Shown: piece after piece, positions 41,901 through 54,430 of the stretch
Layout of the letters: each line of letters opens with the position of its first letter
Numbering within the stretch: the first letter of the stretch is position 1
DNA from: Morinoia aosen
Lineage: Eukaryota > Arthropoda > Malacostraca > Amphipoda > Talitridae
NCBI GenBank assembly: GCA_030386875.1
Contig: CM059570.1
Span: 35,641,422-35,705,421 of the forward strand
Length of the DNA: 64,000 nt
Direction: 5' to 3'
Program-made: the position numbers and the translations under genes
Notes under the pieces: model-generated
Databases searched by the model: none
What the model was told of the DNA's origin: nothing
Seen by the model: only the letters and a program-made list of their open reading frames with translations

Positions 41901-44900
41901 TCGCTAAATTTCACTGTGGGTTGCACTGAGTCTGAAGCTTGTTCGAGGCAGCTTGAGCTGAAAACTAGAAGTATGGTATACATAGAAATTCCCCTAAAAT
42001 GTGCTCAAACCATTTTCCAGCTATAGGGTACGCAACACTCAAAACCCAACTAGATATGTGGTATTAAAACACAAAAAAATGGTCTTCTTATCAATGTTTA
42101 CGATACATAGAAGTCAATAAATTTCAGTCTGCGAATACGTGAAATCTTTCCAAGTTCGACATTATTTTTTCCTGTGGCCAAGAATGTTCAACGATTATGG
42201 AAACATCACGCAGAACATCGGAGTAAAACCTTACACAAAAATACTTTCTTTGAAACACCTCTCATCTTTATGTTAACTACATTTTTCCACTCAGCCCTAT
42301 ACATTCGAAAACCGTTTTCATCTTTTTGTGATTGTTAAAAATGCTTTTAACATTTCATCTCGACACTCAATGAACACATGCTTTTGAATTCCAGAATTTA
42401 ACACAAACTAAATAACTCTCTACCTGGCAGAGTTAAATTCTCATTAGCAAAATAAATTAACGAATTCTTATGCATTAAAGGAGTTCCACTTTCTTCGTGT
42501 GTTCATCAATGTGTTTTAAAATCTTTAGAAACGTTTTCATTTACGTTTTACCAATCTTTCAGAACAATTCTATTATTTGTCCTACTCAGCGATAATACCA
42601 CTTCTGAAAATGCGATTTTTCGAAATCAAACCTTGAAGTCATTTTCTTGCTTCCACCTTGACTTCCTATAGCTTCATTTCTCGCTTGAAGATAATTTTAT
42701 ACGAACAACAATTTAAGACGACATGAGCAGCGACTTTCTATTTTGCTTAGTTCTTGTCCCTTTACAAGCGTTTGGCCTTTAACAAAACCTTTTAACTACC
42801 ACTTAGTTGATTTCCCTTCAATAACTGTCTGCTCATTCATGTGTATGCATCCTTACTTAAACTATATTATATATCGACTTTCACCCATCTTATTTCTTTA
42901 AGGCTTCTTCTCTAAGTATCTTCTCTGTTTGAAGCACACTGAATGACTTCGAGATTGCCACCCACAACTGAAAATTCCCGCCGTCAACTTTCACAGAATT
43001 ACTACTCTTACTGGTGACAACTGCACGGGTTGTTCCAGCTGTACAAGGGCCAGGTCGTGGTACTCTCCAGACGTTCCGTACAGCGGGTGCAGCACGATCT
43101 GAATGATGCCGAAGTCTTCGTGCGGTGCGCCTTCAGTGTCGTTCGTGTAGTCGTGCTCCCCCAGCCGGACCACTTGAGGAAGGCTAACATATAGATATAC
43201 ATGTTCTTCTTGATGAGGCTAGAGTTTCATTATAATCGTAAGAATTATTTATGAAATAAATTCTCAGCAATGCATTTGCGGAAATTTAGTGCATATTTTC
43301 GATGTCCCAATTTATACCGTTGATATAAACATGCGCTTCTGCCACTAAACAAATCTACGAGCATATACGATCACTAAAATAAGCCTATCACATACATAAA
43401 ACTAAAATATATTTCTGCTCTACGGTTTTAATTTAAGAAAGGTCGTTGACAAAGCAAACTTGTAGAAGTGAAACACGTCATCCGGGTGAAACGAGGGAAA
43501 TGTTGCGCCTGAAGTATTATGGTGAATTGCAGCAACAATTCCCCTGCCCCACTAAGAATTATTGTCTTCTACACGCACCTGCGTACTGTAACTACGCACT
43601 TGCGTCTTTTAGCGTCTTGAAATATTAATTGCGTCTTTCAATTAATTGCACTCGAGGCGTCTTTCAAATATTAATTGAATTTTGATGAAACTCTTTTCAA
43701 CCATGCTGCTAAACGCCACGCAACACCATTGAGCAATTTCCAAAGGGGGTTTTAAAGTTCATTCATGTTATTCATCACAAATATTCACAACATAATTCAG
43801 CCACCCTCATGCTCCATTTTCAATCGAACTCATTCACTAGCAAGCCAAGACTAACAAAACTCCCATTTAAGCCCATCAATGGCACTGAAGTCGAAACTGC
43901 TACAGTAAAACACTTTCATTCATTTTCAACAGCAGCATTTAATCCCTTCAGGTCCATATTTTCTATCCATATCGCTTCGTGAAATCTCTTTTGGTATATT
44001 TCGTAATAAATCCAACGAAGAGAAACCCTCTCACTTTCATACCGTTATTAACTGAAAATTCTTAACCTCGACAGATATTCCATCAAGTTTATCATAGACT
44101 TTCAAATCTCTTTTTTCGGTGTAGATATGTTTTTGTCCCCTACTTCTTCAATAGTCATCCCGTTTTAGGCTTTCCATGTAATATTTGGACCGAGCGTAGA
44201 TCGGGGTTAAACTTCAATCATATTGATAAAATCTATCATCAAACTGAAAGCTAATCAACAATCACTGAGAACAACAATTACGTGTGAGTGGTAATCTAAT
44301 TCTAAATCTAATAATTCAAATACTTCTATTTTCTTACAATCAATTTTATCACCAGATTTCCTCAATTCAGAGCACTTTTCTTACTCCCGATCGAAGCAGT
44401 GGGCAGCGGTCACGACCCAGCGGTCGTTGATGAGGCTGCCGTCACACCGCCACCGCATGCCCCCGTCGTCCGTCCGCCACCCTAACAGGGCCTGAGGGAG
44501 TGTAGGGCGTGTGTCAGACATTGGGTACCGATATTCTCTCTTTTCTTCACTCCTATACAGGAGCTATACCGAACTATGACTAAGATCAAAGTATACCCTT
44601 ATTTATAAGCGAACATTTTTCAATATGGGTGTGAAAAACAAATGATGACTACCAAACGAAAGTTGCCAGGTAACGGGCACAAATCAAATCTTTTTATTTC
44701 TTCCAAGCTCGATACTGGTGCTATAAATCTAAAATAGTTTTAAATACCTATCAACATTTTTTTACTCGTGTTCTAGCGATGAAGCTTAATCGTCTATCAG
44801 GCATTGATGAAGAAAGAGAACCGAGAACTCGGACTATAGGCGGGACTTGACAGAATTTGATAACCTGTAAGAATCAAAGTGTTTCATTGACAGGTCTGCA

Positions 44901-47900
44901 TGAGGACAACGCATCATGAGAGCAATAAAAGAATGCGAGATCGACCTTTCGCTGTGTATGCAATGTATGTAACAAATAGTACGATTTATTAATTAATTTA
45001 ATGTTTTTACCTTTTCTTTTTAGCAATTAACATTTTAATCTTTTTAAAATGTGTATTACAAGGCTATTTATTCGAAAGAAGCGAGACGTGAAACCCATGC
45101 TTCTGAATTAATCATAAGTTACCGCACCCACCAACTCACTGACGGAACATTAGTTAACAAAGATAGAGTAAGTGTCCTGATTTGAACGCATTGTTTCTAG
45201 CGTCAACTAATTTACAAAAAGTATCCTAAAACTTTTATAAAATTGCTCTTAGTATGGGACAAATGTTCATCAACTTCATTAAGATTCTTTTTCGAAATAA
45301 TGTTTCCTCCGCCAGCTGCCGCGCTCCTTCGTTTTCGTTGGATGTCCGCAGGTAAAAATCTCAAGTTAAAAGTTAAAAAACCCCGCAAAATTAGGGAATT
45401 TCAACTAAATTAATTGGTTAATTGACAGTCTATTCCGAACCCCTAAGCCATACCTCCTTCCGTGTTACCAAAGTTCACCACATAAATTTGGGCAAAACTA
45501 TCTTCTCACACTGCAGTTAACAGTTACCACGTTCTCTATTCTTAGTAACTGCCGATCTTTCATTATAAGTTTGATAACAAAGTCCATGTTTTTCAAATTA
45601 TACTTCCCCCTAGTTTACAAGGTTTTACTTTTTGTTTGGAACTTCTTTATTTCTTTGGTTAGTTCTCACACACACACAAACTTACCAAGTTAGAGTCATT
45701 CAAACTGAAAATTCAGCCTCCCCACAGAAAACATTCAAAATAAGTTATAATTAAACTCTAACAGCTAAGAACCATCATTAGGTATTTTATCTCACCGTCC
45801 AGGGCCATCCGTTAATGAATGTAGGAAATCCCCCAACTGCTTCGCCAACGATGTGTGGAAATCCGTCCAAGTCGTAGATAGGTCGATTTCCTCGGCCATA
45901 AGCACTTGGCGGACGAGCTCCACATACTAAGTTAGATGTGAGATTTAAACGAAATATAATACGTAGGGATTAGTGAAACGTCTTTTGTTGCTAGTTTTGG
46001 TCTATAATTGCTTCAAATGAAATGTATTAATTAGCATAAGTCAAAATTGAGATATTTATTCAATTTAATCTATAATATTAACGTAAAGAAAATTATACAT
46101 TTGAAAACGAGATCGTTCTATTAACCTGTGTAGATTTGGCAGCTTTGCATGTAAACATTTAACCCTCAGTGGTTTACTTTCAAGATGCGAGTTTGTGTAT
46201 ACCGTGCGTAGTGGAATATTGAGAGTATTACTGAACGATACAACCCTCTTCGTTTCTGCTTGCATCTTGTACTGCGTCAGGTTGTAAAGTAGGTAATTTC
46301 TAATTTCCTAAAATAAACCTTTGCTTTCCACTTACTCGCATAATGTTTCTCTCCATCGCTTAGTTAGGCTAAAATGATAAGCTGCTTCTTCTTCTATTGG
46401 ATCTGCAAAATTCCGCTCGTTATGTTAAGCATTATCCATTTCTGTTTTTGTTCCATCTTTACGAGTATAAAGATTCTTATGCATATCCGTTTTATAAAAG
46501 ACTAGAACTGTCGGTACAAGCGAAATCTGTTCGTTGATCATTTGTGGATGCTACAACTAATATAAGAACTTGTATTAGGTAATTTTTCCAAACTTAGGGT
46601 AATACTTCCGGGTGGAAGGCGTTCGAAACAATGGTCGCTCAAAAGAATTGATTCCTGAGAATATGAAACTGTTGTCACGCTAAATTCTATTCATCCTTTC
46701 ACAGAGCTTGGGAACAATTTCACGTAACTTAAATTCCTATATATAAATGAAAACGACACGAAATATGTCAGTAGTTGTAAATGTTACAACTGAGATTTAT
46801 ATGTTTTAAGTAGTTAATATTCTGACTCCTCCGAATACTCATTTTGTACAAATCTGTGATAAACAATAATCGTAAGCCATTAAGCAAACAAGTCGCTAAT
46901 TAGTCCGTTGAGCTCAGAAAGTTGAGGAAGCAGACCTCAAGACCAAGAGGGCTACATCACCCAATGATAATTATAATGAGTGGAGAAACTGTTGAGTTCG
47001 GTTAACTTAAAATCAAACGATTACACGTGAAAGCAATTTTTATCACCGTCAAGTTCAGTGACAAAAGCCCCCTCGGTCACAAATCGATCATCTTTTCACC
47101 ACGAACTCTCCTCACACGGTGAGATTAACCAAAGACCTCCGGTAGGAGCTACAGTAGGTTAGGAAATACAAGTACTGCTTCAATTTCCACATCCTCCTCA
47201 TTTCGATACCGATGAACATTTTTGTATTACAGTAGGCTATATATGGACAATCTGATAGGCGTTAAATTGGCATCAAGAGAAATAGTAAGCTGGTTGGTTT
47301 CCTATTTAACATTAAATCACGAAAAAAATACGAATATTTATAAACTTGTTACTATATTAAATCCGGAAAAAATATGGAAATGGGGTACTGTTTTTTCTTT
47401 GTCATTGGCGTGTTTGTGTTTAATATCAGCGCCGAAGTTTGGCATTATACTTTGTATCACTCATAGATTTCTTTATCCAATTCCTTACGATTGGACTCGT
47501 GTCCTTCCTTAAATCTCATTCAATTTACGAGACAACCCTACAACACACGACATAATACAGTACATCCACATGAAATGTAAATAGTTAAAATGCTAAATAA
47601 ATTTTTTTTTTGACTGAAAGTGTCGGTGCTGATAAAGTTCCCCAGTTGAGAGCCCTCATTAGTGGAAAGAAGAAACTCACAGTAGTCAGGTGGCAGGGGA
47701 CTGCTGACGTTGGACGGTGGGTTGCCCAAAGAAACAGGAACATTTTCAGTGGTGGCTGATTCTTCACCTGTAGAAAAGGTTACCGGCCTGAGGGGCATTG
47801 GGTGCTCGATGGGTGGCGGGGTGACTCGGGAGGCATTGATGACATTTCCAGTGTTGGAAATGAACAAACTCTCTGAAAAATGTGCAGTGTTCTTGGCTGA

Positions 47901-50900
47901 AATTGTAAGACAAATGGAAATTTATTTGTTAGACACAGAATTAATGAACTCATGGCCAAGCGTGAGTTCACAGGTGTCTAGTTTATTGATGTCTTCAAAA
48001 TTTCCGGTGTCTAATCAATTCCTAATGATACTAATCGATCTATTATTTGCTGCTTTTCAGCGAAGCTTTTACATGCATTAGCTCAGAAATGAGTATTTCT
48101 GTTATAATAGCTATTTAAAAAAATAAATGATAGCTTTTATATAACTCGTGCAGAATAATAAGTCAGCGTACATTGTCTCAGGGACAACAGAAAATTGAAA
48201 ATCCCACTAATATTCAACTAAACTAACAAAAGTTGCATACGAAGTCGCGCTAGTGGTATGTGTAATTTATTAAGCTCGCAATTACCATTGATATTCTGCT
48301 GATCTACCCGTCTATGACACTCTGATGGCACGCTTCATCTATTCCAGCATTTTGAATGTTTTTATCGCCTTTGTGTTATTCTCCTTTGCTAATTACCAAG
48401 AACAAAAAATATCTAATAAAAACTGCTCATACTTCAATACTGAAAATCTTAATTCATTTTTAGGGATATAATGTGTTTAATTCCAAGTTTTGTACATGTG
48501 TGTTACATAAAAAACATGACTCCATTCTTAGAAGAATAGATAAAATTTTAACTACAAAACCAGAGAGCTATACTAAAGATCAGATGAAATTATCTTAAAG
48601 GAAATTAATCGTTGCAAAAGTATTGACCAATGTCGTTATGAGGATTCAGGTTATGATTTTTTATGCGAAATGCTGAACATTGTTCAATGTTCATCCTAAT
48701 CATTCAATATTATCACTTTATTTCATTTCACATCGGAAAAATTCTGTAAAGAATATTACAGTTGGCAAGAAGTGTCACTGCTGAACTCATCTCTTTAACG
48801 TCAACAATATTTATACAACGGAACTAAGCGTCGACCAAGAGCACGTTATTAACTTCCACAAGTCTAGAAACAGTTACGGCCCCATTCAAAAAGTTAGTTA
48901 TCCAAACGTCAATTAAGGAATCAGTCATGAGGTAAACGAACACGATTGAGTTTGCATGGACTTTAAAGAAAACTGAATTCATTGCCAAAAACTACACGAA
49001 AATTGTTGAGTAATTTTATTAGCAGCTCATGCATTTCGTTTTGGAGTATTGCGAAAAACTCATATTAGTTTGGATATCATGCTTAAGTGCACACGTAAAA
49101 CAGAAGATGATTAAATGAGAATAGATTGAATGGAACTCGACTTTGACGAACGTTTCTTCATTAGCCACATCATTGTCATAATTTTTACAAAAATACTAGG
49201 AGAGAAACGGTTGTTTTAGGGGGAAAAGAGTTTGTAGTGAGGAATAAGTTATTGTTTTTCATGGCCGCAAGGTACGTAAAAAGGATTTTTTTGTCAGTTC
49301 GTTCAGAGTAAGAAAGGAGTCATGCAGCTACCAAAGTTTAACATTCATTCCGAGATGTTTATAGGAGTTGCTCTAGTTCTAGTACTAGATTTCAATACGA
49401 CAATTATAAGACATAAGTATATGCCAAAAAACTGGAGGAAGATAGAAATATTTGGTGCAAAATTTTGGGTCAAGCCTTGAATTTACCTTCCATCAAATCA
49501 ATTACTTCTTACATCCTTATGAGTTCAAAGCAGATGGCACGAATTGAAAGTTCATGCAAATTTCCGGGCTTCCAAAGCCAGAAATTTATAAGTGCAGCGG
49601 TTGAAGAATGTGAGAAAACTCAACAAAAACTTGTTCCAACTTGATCAATGTCGACAGGAACTAATTGGTAGAAATTACAGTGATGTCATGGAATGCTATC
49701 ACTATTAATTTAAGACAATATTTAAATATCCCTACTACGTGAGTAGTTTTGTCCTTTCTATTTTTTGTACAGTTTATTTCCTTTTTTTTGTTTGGTTCGT
49801 CTAAATGTAGTACGTCCAGCTGACATTATAGTTTCATCGTGTTTCTATGTTTTGAAGAACTTACCAAAGCTGGACGTCATACGAAGATTTTATTCAAAGG
49901 AATAAATAAAAAAGTTTAATATTGGTGGGTGTACGACTAATTTCATCGCTACCAATACGCTTTATATTTTTTCAGAAATCTTGGTTTACACTATAATTCT
50001 TGCCTAGGATCTTGCATTGAAATTGTTTTGAAAAATTACTCTTTGCCCCATAAATATACTTGAGTCATGTCTTCGAGTGTCGAATGTACGTGACGTACAT
50101 CAACAATTTAGCTGATTTAAGTAAGAGTGCAGGAGCTTGTGACAGTAATAAAAGCACGAATAATGTAAATATTGGGCTTCACTAATATCACCTTTCTCGG
50201 ACATTATGTATATTTTTTACTTTTCTTCTCCCAATAAGTAAAGTAAGAAATATAAAGAAAGTGTATCTTATGAAATAGCTACTAAAATATCAAGTTTTTC
50301 TTACCAAAACTGAATGAAATCAAGGTACATATTGATATTGCATATTGATATTGCATACGTGCAGAAGAAAATAAACGAATTTTTTGAAGTTCTCTTCACG
50401 CTTGAATAAAGTGTTTTTTCCATCATTGAAAATTTAACCTCAGTTGCAAATGTTGCACGCTCACTGATTACAAACTGCGTTTACTTGCAAAATGAGCACA
50501 AGACGCAACCTCACCTGTGCAGCACACCACGACGTTCAGGCCTTCATAGCCACAAACATCAGGGCGACGGGCCCCAATGGTCATGAAAATCCGCAGGGCT
50601 ACGGGACAGTCCTCCAGCACGCGACACACGCCGGCGGTGGGGCCTGCTTTTCCTGAGGTGTCAACACAGCGGTCGTAGCGCTATAGAGGCCGGGATCCGT
50701 TGAACACTATCGCCCCTGTAATGAGAGTCTCAAAAAGAATCTTGTCTATTTAGGAAGACAATGGAAGACAATTTAGGACATTAAATGACAAGTATCGAAA
50801 TTCTTCAAAATAAGGTCATGTTCGCCAACCTTTTGATAGCGTTTGGTACGTAGTTTCGTCGAAAATACAAAAGCGAGACTCATGTAATTTTTGCTCGCTA

Positions 50901-53260
50901 TTTTGAGTAATTTTTTAAAATGATCACGTGTAATTTGTAAAGGCCATGTTTGAAACTACGTAGGAAATACCGAACTTTCAAAAGGTACGAGCAAGCTGTG
51001 AGGATGGGTTCTGGAGCGGACACAGTGCTGCTGCGTTATCTCTTCAACCCGATGAACTTCGATCTTGAAAGGAAACAAGACTGCTACGATGGGTCTCGAT
51101 CTGCGCCACGTGTTAACCCCATTGTTGGCCTCATGACAGCAAATTAATGTTGCATAGTATTGCATTAGGATCTGAATTGGCAATCGATCACCTTAAAAAA
51201 TTGGATAGAAACTGTGTAAATAATTATACATCTGGTTGCCAGCAGTTTTAACCTCGCATAGACTCTTTACCCCACACTTGAAGAATATGCAATTAGGTAC
51301 ACCACGGCTCGCTACTCTCAATTTTTTGCCCCCTCACACCGCCGAGCAGCTATTCTCCAATCGCCGTTGCCTCTGCTAGAACCACTTAATAACAATAGTG
51401 TGATTTTAATGGCGTTCACGTTTTTTCCTGAGAAACTTCCAGTTTTTTAATTTCACTCAAAAAATTTCACTAGTTAATTAGGCATGCATTGTGAGAAGTT
51501 TTAACATACCTGTGTTGGCGAAACGGTTATTTTTAGAAATCGTGAGACATATTGATGTTTCATCTTCAACAACATGCTCAAGCGATTGATTAAGTTAAAT
51601 CACATATTCAAGTTTAAAATGCCTCAGCAATGCTTGTTAAAAATAAATTTTAAATAGATTTTTACTAGATTTTACAAGTGGAATAATATTCCCTCCAAAA
51701 CATTGAAATTTTAGCTCATCCTTTTTCATATTCTTAGATATTGTTTATTCATAGGTGTAATCCCTAGCCGGTCTGAGAAAGTGAAACATTTATGTAAAAT
51801 AGTTCTGACTAACGCTAGGTGTGTTATGGTTGACACACTTATGTGTCGTATCAGTCCACGACAAACCACCATACATTTACTGATTCTATATATTGATTAC
51901 ACACTTTAGTGTATCGTTTTATGACAAGTCGACACACAAAATTGTGTTGCTTTTGTTACGAATATTTTCTCAGTTTAGCGACAGACAAAAAGGCACGTTT
52001 GTCACGAAAGATAAATCTCTGCAACTGCACATCATTTGTTCAAATAAATGACATCGGATATTTTTTCATGATTAACCCCGTTTCTCAGGGCACGCTTCTG
52101 AGCTTGCTACTACCCTATTGAAATTCTGAGCCTTTTACAGAGCGTTTTCAGGCAGTTATAGGCCAAGAGATAGTCGTTTTCAAGCAGTAAATTAGCCCTT
52201 TTCGGTGCAAATGTCGCTTATTTTAAGCCCTGTTAAACGGCTATTTCTGGGCATCGAAACGGCTAAGGCAACAGCCATTTTGGGCTTCTCTACTACTTGA
52301 ACGAGGCTAGAGGTTGTCGAAAAAGGCTTGAAAACGACTTTAAACGACCCGAATGAGCCCAAAAACAGCCATTGACTTGACCTATAAAAGGCCATTTGAA
52401 TGAAGGGCCCTTTTCAAGCCCAATAATAGGCCAAGTATAGGTAGGAGTCGGTTTGAAGTCGTGATTTTTGGCCCTTTTGTCCCGTTTTTGACCTTTTACG
52501 ACTAATTTACTACCTGAAAAGGGCGATAAATTTCAGTTGGGTAAATCTCGTCATGCTCAACACCTACACAGACAGCCTGTTACATCATTGATAAAAATCG
52601 CAGTACTTTTTTACAATTCATTTATTTCATGCCTTTCATAAGTAATTCAAAATGAAAACAAAACGAGGGCCAACTAGAAAGCAAGATGAACGAGCTTTTC
52701 AGTCACGTCAGGGCAGGTTGACACCCTAACCGACCAAGATTACACAATTTTTACTGCTACTTCGTCCATCGCACCAACATGCCGAGGTGAGTCTTACTTT
52801 TTGTGTACAATTGAAGACTTTATGCACTCAAAAAATACATTGCCCTCCACACTGGATGATTTACTGAATTTATAATCTCGAAACGAAACGTAAACAGTGT
52901 AGAACAGTTTTTTTCGCAACTTATCTTCGCCATTGCAACAAAAACTTCAGCATCATGATTCGCTTTAGACTATGATGATGGCTATATACACGAAATATTC
53001 TACGCCCACCAGACGTGAATTCAACCATTCCTCAGTGCACTTGACATAAATGAAAAAAAATCGCAAAGCTACTTACTATAGACTGGAAATCAGTTAATGA
53101 TAATTAATGTTCAAATTGTTTGAATATTTCCGAGACCTCGACAATCACGCGTTAAATTTTTTCACTCAATCATAAAAAAATAACGTGACTTTGTTGTCAT
53201 ACCTTGTGCAATGACACTCACGGCGATGAAAGAAAGCACGACGGTCAAAACTGCAAACAT
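38759..53260 (-). CDS. Clip-domain trypsin-like serine protease (nine exons)
   Basis: Exons (transcription order): 53,260-53,203; 50,715-50,515; 47,896-47,681; 45,926-45,796; 44,491-44,385; 43,183-43,012; 41,675-41,567; 39,681-39,509; 38,935-38,759. All phases agree and the total is 1,344 nt, 447 residues. Layout: signal peptide 1-19; clip domain with Cys 36, 50, 56, 74, 84, 85; Pro/Ser linker; Cys 160 for the light-heavy chain bridge; protease domain with His 233, Asp 281, Ser 392 and Asp 386 at the pocket base (cuts after Arg/Lys). Such secreted enzymes act in arthropod haemolymph cascades (Toll, melanisation, clotting). Anomalies: an in-frame TAG as codon 31 (50,681-50,683), and no Arg/Lys at the activation point. 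It may be a recent pseudogene, a polymorphic null or a base error. Confidence 0.88.
39509..39681 (-). CDS. Protease exon 8, specificity loop
   Basis: LSPVLQEVNLHVFNSSVCDS then DDFVCAGHPEGGKDACQ. Asp 386 is the trypsin-type Asp189. Its paralogue is the orphan exon at 25,819-25,991, of equal length. Confidence 0.92.
39913..40050 (+). repeat. Short dispersed repeat, copy 3
   Basis: GTCGGAAATGGGTATCGGCT ... TGTCCTGATGTTAAGTGTAT ... AAATATCC; same family as 23,130-23,290 and 24,345-24,500. It lies in protease intron 7. Confidence 0.6.
40160..40545 (+). pseudogene. Jockey-like LINE reverse transcriptase fragment
   Basis: Reads ESYLSNRSYAVRVENELSP, then GSPQGPILGPLLFSIFVNDF, the conserved motif before the catalytic box. 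The F/YADD box itself is damaged: a stop (TAG, 40,366-40,368) and then TDDVQIAM. Beyond it NGLKLKAEKTKSIIFG is still readable. A 5'-truncated dead copy within protease intron 7, same strand as neither gene product. Confidence 0.8.
41176..41460 (+). pseudogene. Internally deleted mariner-like transposase
   Basis: 80 codons from MANKDDTNRKCTYN. The N-terminal LTNSERRAVWQALLGRS resembles the start of plant-type mariner (Soymar-like) transposases. It passes directly into a C-terminal-type sequence NVDELIEAVTDSF, STLNDIFLTLQQS. After the TAG the frame continues with a GGGNNYRLQ-like end. The whole catalytic middle is missing, so this is an internal-deletion derivative. It sits in protease intron 7, about 100 bp from exon 7. 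Confidence 0.6.
41567..41675 (-). CDS. Protease exon 7
   Basis: YEKWEIVPICLPWGLESG then VVLTGWGATRH; the PICLP and GWG motifs are typical of S1 proteases. Acceptor GTTCCAG, donor CACG|GTGAGC. Confidence 0.9.
42100..42960. other. Protease intron 6, AT-rich
   Basis: No recognisable repeat or gene was seen between exons 6 and 7 beyond AT-rich sequence. Confidence 0.4.
43012..43183 (-). CDS. Protease exon 6, catalytic Asp
   Basis: LPQVVRLGEHDYTND ... GEYHDLALVQLEQPVQLSP with catalytic Asp 281. Acceptor ATGTTAG, donor CCA|GTAAGA. Confidence 0.9.
44385..44491 (-). CDS. Protease exon 5, catalytic His
   Basis: ALLGWRTDDGGMRWRCDGSL then INDRWVVTAAHC (His 233). The usual CGGSLI is CDGSLI here. Donor GGGA|GTAAGA. 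Confidence 0.88.
45796..45926 (-). CDS. Protease exon 4, activation region
   Basis: Begins with the bridge Cys (CGARPP), then PIYDLDGFPHIVGEAVGG and FPTFINGWPWT. Both an IVGE and an AVGG occur where a single R-IVGG is expected. Donor ACG|GTGAG, phase 0. Confidence 0.82.
45930..47220. other. Protease intron 3, no recognised feature
   Basis: AT-rich with short ORFs only. The small ORF at 46,065-46,265 resembles nothing I know. Confidence 0.35.
47681..47896 (-). CDS. Protease exon 3, Pro/Ser-rich linker
   Basis: Acceptor TACAATTTCAG, donor TACT|GTGAGT. Low-complexity residues 87-158 (HPMPLRPVTF, NPPSNVSSPLPPDY) join the clip and protease domains. Confidence 0.78.
47900..50500. other. Protease intron 2, no recognised feature
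   Basis: AT-rich, without long ORFs or obvious repeats. Confidence 0.35.
50515..50715 (-). CDS. Protease exon 2, clip domain (contains in-frame TAG)
   Basis: Acceptor CTCATTACAG, donor ACAG|GTGAGG. It encodes one clip domain: C-x13-C-x5-C-x17-C-x9-C-C, from CVDTSGKAGPTAGVC to VCGYEGLNVVVCC. In the only phase that fits exons 1 and 3, codon 31 (50,683-50,681) is TAG, five codons before the first clip Cys. A TAT or TAC there would give Tyr. An acceptor right after it (CTATAG) has the wrong phase. Confidence 0.83.
52111..52543. repeat. MITE-like repeat
   Basis: The left end TACCCTATTGAAATT pairs with the right end AATTTCAGTTGGGTA (complement TACCCAACTGAAATT). Subterminal CCCTTTTC / GAAAAGGGC blocks are also inverted. 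433 bp, no coding capacity, in protease intron 1. Confidence 0.55.
53203..53260 (-). CDS. Protease exon 1, signal peptide
   Basis: MFAVLTVVLSFIAVSVIAQ then the donor AAG|GTATGA. A classic hydrophobic signal sequence; cleavage is expected after VIA or VIAQ. Phase 1. Confidence 0.8.
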
Positions 53261-53382
53261 CTTGAGTTTTATCTCTATTTTACTACGCCCAATCTTGTAC
53301 TGACGACTGACAAGGCATGAAGCTATAACGTTTTCCTTCTCTGACACAGACAGAAACTTTTCTCAAGACATACCTTCAAGAT

Positions 53383-53389
53383 TTTTATA
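53383..53389 (-). promoter_or_regulatory. Candidate TATA box of the protease gene
   Basis: TATAAAA on the minus strand about 123 nt before the start codon, preceded by a G/A-rich stretch (AGGGGAAAGGAAA). The position suits a 5' UTR of roughly 90 nt. No initiator was assigned with confidence. Confidence 0.45.
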
Positions 53390-53792
53390 TTTCCTTTCCC
53401 CTCTGAATATTATTGAGTGAATGAAAGACATCACGAGGTGAGGTTAAATTCATGATTCTACGAACAACTATGGCTCACTGAAAACTTGTTTTTTCAAAGA
53501 TTTTCTCAACTCGAAGATAGACTTGCTACTAAAAAAATTCTTGAAAGTCTGTCTTGGTGGTCTCCGTCGGTGGAGGGAGTGCGTAGCGGCTGCTTGGCAT
53601 GGCTGAAGAAAACTGACCAGACAACATCCACTGAGAACGTAATGGAAAACACAGTCTGGCTTCTCGCTCCTCACTTTTCTTACTGTTATTATTTTGTCTT
53701 TGACTTCTCTGTTCTTTCGAAATATTAATAACCATTGCTTAGTTTACTGCAGAATCAAATACTTCTGTTATCGGATTTTAAAGTTAAATAGT

Positions 53793-54430
53793 AAAGGGTG
53801 TTTATTTTAGAGTGATAGAATTTCAGGGTAGTAAAAAATACTGAAAATAAGATTTAATACACATGTATTTGATACCATTAGAAAGATTACATTATGGCAT
53901 TTAATATTTAAATATGATTTCCGGAATATGGCCTCCTCGGCTTGCGCGAATGAACCGCAATCTTGAAATCCAATTTTCACAGACTCTCCTTAGTAAATCA
54001 GGCTGGATTTCCGCAATAACTCGTCGAATATAGTTCTCAAGCTGTTGAATTGTTTCGTGTATGTCAGCGTAAACCTTGGATTTAGCGTACCCCCAAAGAA
54101 AATAATCTAAGGGAGTCAAATCGCACGAACGGGGCGGCCAATTCACAGGTCCATTTCTGGATATTATTCTGTCACCAAATGTCTCTCGCAGTCATTCGAT
54201 GGTTTGTCCCGCTGTATGGCAAGTGGCTCCGTCTTGCTGAATCCATCTATCTGCAATATCAATACCTTGCAATTGAGGCACCAAAAAGTTGTTTATCATT
54301 GAACTGTAGCGCTCGCCATTTACGATTACGTTCTCGCCCTCGTCGTTGCGGAAGACATAAAACGCTGTCCAGGCGTAAATCTTGCCATGTTGACGTCTCA
54401 AGTGTGCCTTATAACACAATGGCAAGTTAG
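53793..54430 (-). pseudogene. Tc1/mariner-type transposase remnant
   Basis: Reads VFRNDEGENVIVNGERYSSM ... RWIQQDGATCHTAGQTIE, then a stop (TGA), LRETFGDRIISRNGPVNW, PPRSCDLTPLDYFLWG, and ends ASRGGHIPEIIFKY. The second catalytic Asp (QQDGA) and the third acidic residue (LTPLD) are present. The N-terminal half with the first Asp is lost. GGGTGTTTATTTTAGAGT near 53,797 looks like the 3' terminal repeat next to a TA. Inactive. Confidence 0.8.

Noticed and set aside
54179..54430. Plus-strand ORF opposite the Tc1-like remnant
   Set aside because: The minus strand clearly encodes transposase; the plus frame is a shadow.
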